Both the position numbers and the translations under genes were made by a program. The notes below the pieces were generated by a model. It was given only the letters and a program-made list of their open reading frames with translations, made no database searches and was not told where the DNA came from. From Actinomycetota bacterium (GTDB lineage: Bacteria > Actinomycetota > Actinomycetes > S36-B12): DNA of 9,632 nucleotides. Shown here one piece after another: positions 5,507-9,632 of this stretch; position 1 is the first letter of the stretch, and each line of letters opens with the position of its first letter. The stretch is from the NCBI GenBank assembly GCA_003456155.1, contig DMPC01000129.1:3027-12658 (forward strand), read 5' to 3'.

Positions 5507-6445
5507 ATGACGCCTGTACGTCGACATGTCGTGCTGGTCACCGGGATCATCCTCCTTGCGGGTTCGCTCATCGGGGCCGCACCCGTGCTGGCCGAGGACG
5601 TCGTCGTGCCGCCGGGGGCCAGCGGCCAGGTGGTCGCCAACGCCATCGACTGCACCCCGCGTCCGGATGGCGGAGCGCTGCCCGTCGAATGCAGCCTGGC
5701 ACCTGGCCAGGGGCAGAATGAGGAATCCTTCGACACCTCGCAGATCCCGGGACTCCAAGTGATACCTGGAGCCGCCCGCACGGCCACGACGTTCAACATT
5801 GGCGAGATCGCTGCCGCGCTCGGCCGCTACGCGGCCATGCCAATGTTCTATGTGGACTTCGGTGACGGCACCGGCTTCGGGAGCCCGACGGATCTCAAGT
5901 CGCTCAGCTCGTTCCCCTCGACCCACGTGTATGTCAATCCGGGCCGCTACGTCATCACCGGCTACGTCTCCTTTGACGGTCGCACCGAGAGCACGTCGGC
6001 GACGGTCACCATCACTGCACCCCGGGCCGAGCCAGCCCCCGAGCTCGCCACGTCCAACTGGGAATCGGCGCCCACTCCCCAGGCGGATAGCGTCGTCCCG
6101 GTCACCGCTTCCAACCGCGGTGGCGCGCTGACCGTCGGCACGGCGGCATCGGTCATCGTCGAGCGGAACTCCCCGCCAGCCGCCCGAACGGCGAGTAGGG
6201 CCCCTCAGGTCACTGCGACCTCAGGGCAGACCGTGCTGGTGAGCATTCCGTCCCTGCCCGCGGGGCGAAAGATCAGCGGGCAGGTGCGCATCGGCTCCTC
6301 GTGGTCCGCTCTGCCCACCACAGGCGTAGCGTCGGACGGCACTCTCACCCTTCCCGCGATGACGTTCAGGAAGGCCGGCACGTATCCGGTGAAGCTGACC
6401 GTGCCGGGCGGCCCGGCGCGCTACGTCAAGGTGAGGGTGCGGTAG
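5507..6445 (+). CDS. Secreted PKD-domain protein
   Basis: A 312-residue exported protein. The signal peptide covers residues 1-29 (MTPVRRHVVLVTGIILLAG, ending VLA before ED). An N-terminal module (about 30-105) has C49 and C62, likely a disulfide. A PKD-like domain follows at about 110-170, marked by FYVDFGDGTGF, then HVYVNPGRYVITGYV and a final ATVTI strand. The segment 171-225 is a Pro/Ala/Ser-rich linker. A C-terminal beta domain (about 228-312) ends in TYPVKLTVPGG and a basic RYVKVRVR. No LPXTG, lipobox or transmembrane anchor is visible. PKD domains usually mediate protein or carbohydrate contacts at the cell surface; an enzyme is not evident. Its last 20 bp overlap the 3' end of the convergent kinase gene, so the two transcripts are antisense there. 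Confidence 0.9.
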   Translation: MTPVRRHVVLVTGIILLAGSLIGAAPVLAEDVVVPPGASGQVVANAIDCTPRPDGGALPVECSLAPGQGQNEESFDTSQIPGLQVIPGAARTATTFNIGEIAAALGRYAAMPMFYVDFGDGTGFGSPTDLKSLSSFPSTHVYVNPGRYVITGYVSFDGRTESTSATVTITAPRAEPAPELATSNWESAPTPQADSVVPVTASNRGGALTVGTAASVIVERNSPPAARTASRAPQVTATSGQTVLVSIPSLPAGRKISGQVRIGSSWSALPTTGVASDGTLTLPAMTFRKAGTYPVKLTVPGGPARYVKVRVR

Positions 6446-8258
6446 CGGGCTTCGTCGCTCTGATCTCGCCCCTCGGGATGCGCACCACGAGCCTTGCGCC
6501 CGCGTTCGTTCCCGGCTCCAGGCTCCACTCCCCGCCAAGCATCTCGATGCGCGTCAGGCCATAACCCGCACGACTGTCGTCAACCGGACCCCGTCCGTCA
6601 TCGTCGACCTCGAGAACAAGGCGCCCCCTGCGCTGGGAGTCCAGGAGGAGGCGCAGCCGCACATTCCGCGCATGCCCGTGTCGACTCGCATTCGTGATGG
6701 CCTCATCGATGCATTCCCCGACAAGCACCGAGAGCGCCGGATCGTCCGCGATGGCCTCGAGTGCGCTCTCCTCGACCTCGTAGGTGATGTCCACGAGCCC
6801 GCGCCACTGCTGCTGCTCTCGGATGATCATCGCGATCGTGTTCTCCGGCGAGCCTTCCGAGCCGGTCTCCGTCCGAGCAAGAATGCCGTGAACCTCCATG
6901 CTGGCCTCGTCGAGCAGCGTCATGACCTGCTCGCGCAGGGCCGCGACCGGCGGCTGGCGCCCGTGGCGTCGGGCCGCGAGGTGCATCTGCAGAGCCATGG
7001 CCACCGCCGCGAGCCGGCCCTGCACCGGTCCGTGCAGGAGCTGGGACACCTGATCCCGAGTCACGACACCATCACGCTGCAGCAGCCGCGTGGTGTCGGC
7101 AATCCCCTCATTCACCCGACCGGCCTCGTCAATGGCCGAACGCATCTCGCGAGAGGCCTCAATGACGGCCGCAAGCGCGAGCATGGTGCTGGCGGCCACC
7201 ACCACGCCGACGGAGAAGGTCACCGAAGAGGCCCCCCAGTTGCACCGCTCCGCCTCGATCGCCAGCATCTGCCGGAAGACGAGGTAGCTCACGAGTGCCC
7301 CGACGACGAGCCATCCGACGCTCACCCCTCGGCGCCGGAGTGGGTTCAGCCGTCCGAGGAGGCCGAATCCGAACATCAGCAGTGCGAACACACCGAGGGC
7401 GAGAGCGAGCTCCGGGGCGCATGCAGTTCGGAACTGGGCGAGGAAAAGCGCGAGTGCCATGACTCCGATGAGAGCCGGCGTGATCCGCGCCGACAGCAGG
7501 ACGTGGGCAAGCTCGCTCAGCAGGCTGCGCCGCGTGGACGAAGCCCTGGCCTCATCGGCGTCGCTGCCGGCACGCCCCGCCAGTTCGTGGCTCATCGAGC
7601 GCACGACATCCGCCGAGTAGGTGCTCACCTCCCGCTGCAACCGCTCGATCGCCGTGACGGAGGTCTCCTCCTCCAACTCAGCCGCCTGATTCCTGAGTCG
7701 GACCAACTCAGGTGTGACGATGTCATCGATGGCGTTCGCCAGGTCAGAGCGCTGTTCACGCGCGAAGGTCGAGGCATCCTCCTGCAGTCTGCGCATGCGC
7801 AGCTGACGTGCCTCGGCCTCGCGCAGCTGCTCTCGCCTCGTGCTGAACACCGCCATGCCATACGTCGCCACGCCCATGCCCAGGATGGTGATCACGATGA
7901 CGAGCACCGGGCCGGCGATGAGCAACGGCGGGGACAAGCCGGCCATGGCGCGCCCGGAGACCAGGCCGACGACGGTTCCTGCACCGGCCAGGAACCACAG
8001 CAGGAGTGCACGCAGGGCCGCGCGCGGTGAGTCAAGCGCCCGAAGCCTCGGGGAGAAAGCCGCGAACGCGACACTTCCGAGCAGGACAGACCATACGGCG
8101 ATGAGGAAGGTCTGCCACAGGGGCAGCTGCGGCTCTGTCGCATCCACGCGAGCCCAGATGCTGTAGACGAGCAGGGGCACGAGGGCGAGATAGACCAACG
8201 GGGAGAAGGCCCAGCTGGTCGCCAGGGCCCGGCTCAGTCCCAGCCGGTCAGCGGACAA
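6426..8258 (-). CDS. Sensor histidine kinase with two four-helix membrane blocks
   Basis: A 610-residue kinase, long for this class. Helices at about 18-37, 49-70, 83-103 and 110-137 form a first membrane block. A charged, coiled-coil-like segment follows (about 138-250), containing SMSHELAG (H224), which looks like a decayed phosphoacceptor helix. A second block has helices at about 254-276, 283-302, 312-332 and 344-366. The active kinase core follows: QLLHGPVQGRL with H409, N-box DEAITNASRHGH (N523), G1 box DDDGRG (552-557) and G2 GYGLTR (565-570). C280 and C339 fall in predicted outer loops and could form a disulfide. The start is TTG at 8258, overlapping the regulator's stop by 11 bp, so translation is probably coupled. 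Its partner should be the regulator at 8248-8970. The signal is unknown. Confidence 0.9.
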   Translation of the reverse strand: MSADRLGLSRALATSWAFSPLVYLALVPLLVYSIWARVDATEPQLPLWQTFLIAVWSVLLGSVAFAAFSPRLRALDSPRAALRALLLWFLAGAGTVVGLVSGRAMAGLSPPLLIAGPVLVIVITILGMGVATYGMAVFSTRREQLREAEARQLRMRRLQEDASTFAREQRSDLANAIDDIVTPELVRLRNQAAELEEETSVTAIERLQREVSTYSADVVRSMSHELAGRAGSDADEARASSTRRSLLSELAHVLLSARITPALIGVMALALFLAQFRTACAPELALALGVFALLMFGFGLLGRLNPLRRRGVSVGWLVVGALVSYLVFRQMLAIEAERCNWGASSVTFSVGVVVAASTMLALAAVIEASREMRSAIDEAGRVNEGIADTTRLLQRDGVVTRDQVSQLLHGPVQGRLAAVAMALQMHLAARRHGRQPPVAALREQVMTLLDEASMEVHGILARTETGSEGSPENTIAMIIREQQQWRGLVDITYEVEESALEAIADDPALSVLVGECIDEAITNASRHGHARNVRLRLLLDSQRRGRLVLEVDDDGRGPVDDSRAGYGLTRIEMLGGEWSLEPGTNAGARLVVRIPRGEIRATKPATAPSP

Positions 8259-8970
8259 CGATCCGGCCCTGCTGCCACATCCGCACCGCGAGGACCCGAG
8301 GGTTCAGGTCCGGATCAGCAGGGATGCGGAGCGCATGGAGCGTCCGTTGTACCAGCGCCTCCGCGGAGCGCAGCGATGTGCCACGGCGCTTGGCGATCCC
8401 GGCATTGGAGAGGCCTTCGGCGATCAGTCGGAGCGTCTCAGCCTGGATCGGGGTGACCACGATCTGGCCCGTGGCCGAGTCGATGGCCGCAGAACCCATC
8501 ACCTGGTGAGCCTCAAGAGAGTGCACCACCGCCTCGCGGAGCTCGGACATGGAGTGCACCGAGGACTTCACGACGTAGACGACTCCATCAGGCAGGGTCG
8601 CCGCGCCCCCCGCCCCCAACTCGACAGATGCGTGCGAGGTGAGCACCACGATCCCGACCCAGGGCCAGTCCTCGACCACACGATTGATGAGGTCCACTCC
8701 GCTGGGCCCCGGTCCGAAGTCGAGGTCGGTGATGATCACGTGTGGTTCGAAGGTGGCGAGTTCGTCGAGGGCTGCAGCAACGCTCGGCGCACTGCGAACG
8801 GAGAAGCCCGCATCGGCGAGTCCCTCCGTCACGAGGGACCTCGTGAACTCCTCATCCTCGACAACCAGCACCGAGTGCGCGAACGACCGCCCCTTGTCGG
8901 CCTCCGCGGGCGCCGACGCATCGTCGTGATTCACCGGCGCCACGAGGAGCATTAGACCGCAGATCACCAT
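8248..8970 (-). CDS. NarL/LuxR-family response regulator, partner of the 610-residue kinase
   Basis: The receiver contains VLVVEDEEF (acidic residues), phosphoacceptor Asp in IITDLDFG, Thr in VVLTSHA and Lys in VYVVKSS. The helix-turn-helix follows at VVTPIQAETLRLIAEGLSNAG. As in the first regulator, the recognition helix (SAEALVQRTLHAL) lacks the usual TVKNHV pattern, and the tail runs PADPDLNPRVLAVRMWQQ. The start is unsure. ATG 8970 has AAGG 3 nt upstream and is used here. ATG 8952 and GTG 8934 are in frame, and GTG 8934 would remove an oddly hydrophobic leader (MVICGLMLLVAPV). The frame is open further, to GTG 9063, but that stretch does not look coding. The stop lies inside the start region of the kinase gene, indicating one operon. 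Control of the neighbouring secreted-protein genes is only inferred. Confidence 0.86.
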   Translation of the reverse strand: MVICGLMLLVAPVNHDDASAPAEADKGRSFAHSVLVVEDEEFTRSLVTEGLADAGFSVRSAPSVAAALDELATFEPHVIITDLDFGPGPSGVDLINRVVEDWPWVGIVVLTSHASVELGAGGAATLPDGVVYVVKSSVHSMSELREAVVHSLEAHQVMGSAAIDSATGQIVVTPIQAETLRLIAEGLSNAGIAKRRGTSLRSAEALVQRTLHALRIPADPDLNPRVLAVRMWQQGRIVVR

Positions 8971-9103
8971 GAACCTTCGGCGAGATGCCCGCGGAGATCC
9001 TCGGTTGTCCCCCGATCGACCTGACACCCATGGGTGCAGCCGTTCGAGGAGTTCTGGTGGCACACACGCGGGAGGAGCACGACCCTGTCACGGCGATGCT
9101 GGT

Positions 9104-9117
9104 GCGCATGAGTGCGC
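9104..9117. repeat. Inverted repeat GCGCA-TGAG-TGCGC
   Basis: A perfect 5-4-5 inverted repeat in the spacer between the right-edge gene's stop (9169) and the second regulator's start. No T-run follows, so it is not a standard terminator. Its place about 135 bp upstream of the regulator suits an operator, but a GC-rich repeat this short could be chance. Confidence 0.3.
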
Positions 9118-9168
9118 CAACAAGAATGCGGGGGGCTCAGACGGAACGCCCGTGAGCGAATGCCGGCC

Positions 9169-9632
9169 TTACGAGAACCAGGAACGGATGCGTCGGCCAG
9201 CCGCGGAGAACCCGCGCTTCACGGCACCGGCTGCTCGTACGGCTCCACGCCCGACCGCGCGAGCCCCGCGCTTGACCGCCCGCCACAGGCGCTTCCACCA
9301 CGGGACATGCTGGTTCGGCCCAGGGCCAGGGGTGGGACCGGGTGTGGGGCCAGGCGCGGGTGCGGGACCAGGTGCGGGACCGATCTGGGGATGCACAACA
9401 CGGGCATCTGCCTTGGGAGTGACCTTCGGTCCGGCGAAGAAGGCTGCGGCCTTGCCTGCGCCTGCATCGACGAGTTTGTCGGCCTCCTGCTCGTACGCCT
9501 CGCCCTTGGCGTTGTCGCCCACTTTCTCACCGAAGCTCTTCTCCTCCTCCAGCCGGGGATCGTGGGCGGCCTCCTCCTGAGCCGCGCCCTCGTGCTCGCC
9601 ATCCCCTTGGCCGCCGAGACCCTTCTCCTCCT
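9169..9632 (-). CDS. Protein with acidic region, Gly-Pro linker and cationic Trp-rich tail (partial)
   Basis: The minus-strand frame is open from the right edge to TAA at 9169-9171, giving 153 visible residues; the N-terminus is outside the window. An internal GTG at 9522 could mimic a start, but the frame continues upstream with similar composition, so it is read as partial. Visible order: an acidic, helix-prone segment (Glu-rich, then GEKVGDNAKGEAYEQEADKL), an Ala/Gly stretch, a (G-[PA]-x-P) linker of about 22 residues, and a 44-residue tail starting VPWWKRLWRAVKRG and ending RRIRSWFS. The tail has 13 Lys/Arg, four Trp and no acidic residues, like a membrane- or nucleic-acid-binding amphipathic helix. 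The YEQEAD stretch is faintly like the DUF4157 motif, which is not enough to assign a family. It lies upstream of the second regulator on the same strand. Confidence 0.75.
   Translation of the reverse strand, partial: EEKGLGGQGDGEHEGAAQEEAAHDPRLEEEKSFGEKVGDNAKGEAYEQEADKLVDAGAGKAAAFFAGPKVTPKADARVVHPQIGPAPGPAPAPGPTPGPTPGPGPNQHVPWWKRLWRAVKRGARAVGRGAVRAAGAVKRGFSAAGRRIRSWFS
9318..9382 (-). repeat. Gly-Pro coding tandem repeat
   Basis: A degenerate, purine-biased repeat of GGGACC/GGGCCA-like units on the plus strand. On the minus strand it encodes the G-P-[AT]-P-G-P linker between the acidic and cationic parts of the right-edge protein. Such repeats vary in copy number through slippage. Confidence 0.65.

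Noticed and set aside
6672..8030. Plus-strand open frame of 452 codons
   Set aside because: It is antisense to the second kinase. The product is a His/Arg/Glu-rich mixture without domains, as expected from GC-rich DNA.
3826..9025. GATCGGGGG shared upstream of both regulators (near 3836 and 9013)
   Set aside because: A single nine-base match in GC-rich DNA, without shared flanks or equal spacing to the starts, is too weak to call a common operator.
8970..9063. N-terminal extension of the second regulator to GTG 9063
   Set aside because: The stretch is Arg/Pro/Gly-rich without structure, has no ribosome-binding site and would put over 60 residues before the receiver.

Overview
This is a GC-rich window whose features fit an actinobacterium. 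Coding sequences strongly prefer G/C at third positions, and GTG and TTG starts are used. Two genes sit only 6 nt behind -10-like hexamers, a leaderless arrangement common in Actinomycetota. The sensor kinases are of the HisKA_3/DesK-NarX kind that predominates there. I cannot name a genus from sequence alone.

Layout, left to right. (1) 1-1772, minus strand: a secreted surface protein cut by the left edge. It has a signal peptide, a seven-repeat beta-propeller-like domain, an IPT/TIG-like domain and a fibronectin type III domain. (2) 1773-1945: a spacer with a cluster of inverted GACA/TGTC half-sites, a good operator candidate for that gene. (3) 1946-3834, minus: a response regulator and a sensor histidine kinase 2 nt apart, reading towards the surface-protein gene. 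(4) 3835-4165: a gene-free stretch with two small inverted repeats and, on the plus strand, an isolated tRNA 3' end (T-arm, acceptor strand and CCA) with no matching 5' half. This looks like an integration-site remnant. (5) 4166-4753, minus: a secreted pentapeptide-repeat protein. It is divergent from (6) 4823-5347, plus, a small secreted protein of unknown function, and (7) 5507-6445, plus, a secreted protein with a PKD domain. (8) 6426-8970, minus: a second response regulator/histidine kinase pair whose kinase has an unusual duplicated four-helix membrane block. The kinase's 3' end overlaps the PKD gene tail to tail by 20 bp. (9) 9169-9632, minus: the C-terminal part of a protein with an acidic region, a Gly-Pro linker and a strongly cationic Trp-rich tail, cut by the right edge.

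How the genes may work together (inference): the window is dominated by exported proteins interleaved with two apparently paralogous two-component systems of the same unusual regulator subfamily. The simplest reading is envelope sensing that controls exported or surface proteins. The first system and the beta-propeller protein form the most convincing unit: same strand, with an operator-like cluster in front of the structural gene. If the tRNA fragment is an attachment site, this unit lies on the mobile-element side and the pentapeptide/PKD/second-system block on the host side. No integrase, transposase, CRISPR array, rRNA or complete tRNA is visible.
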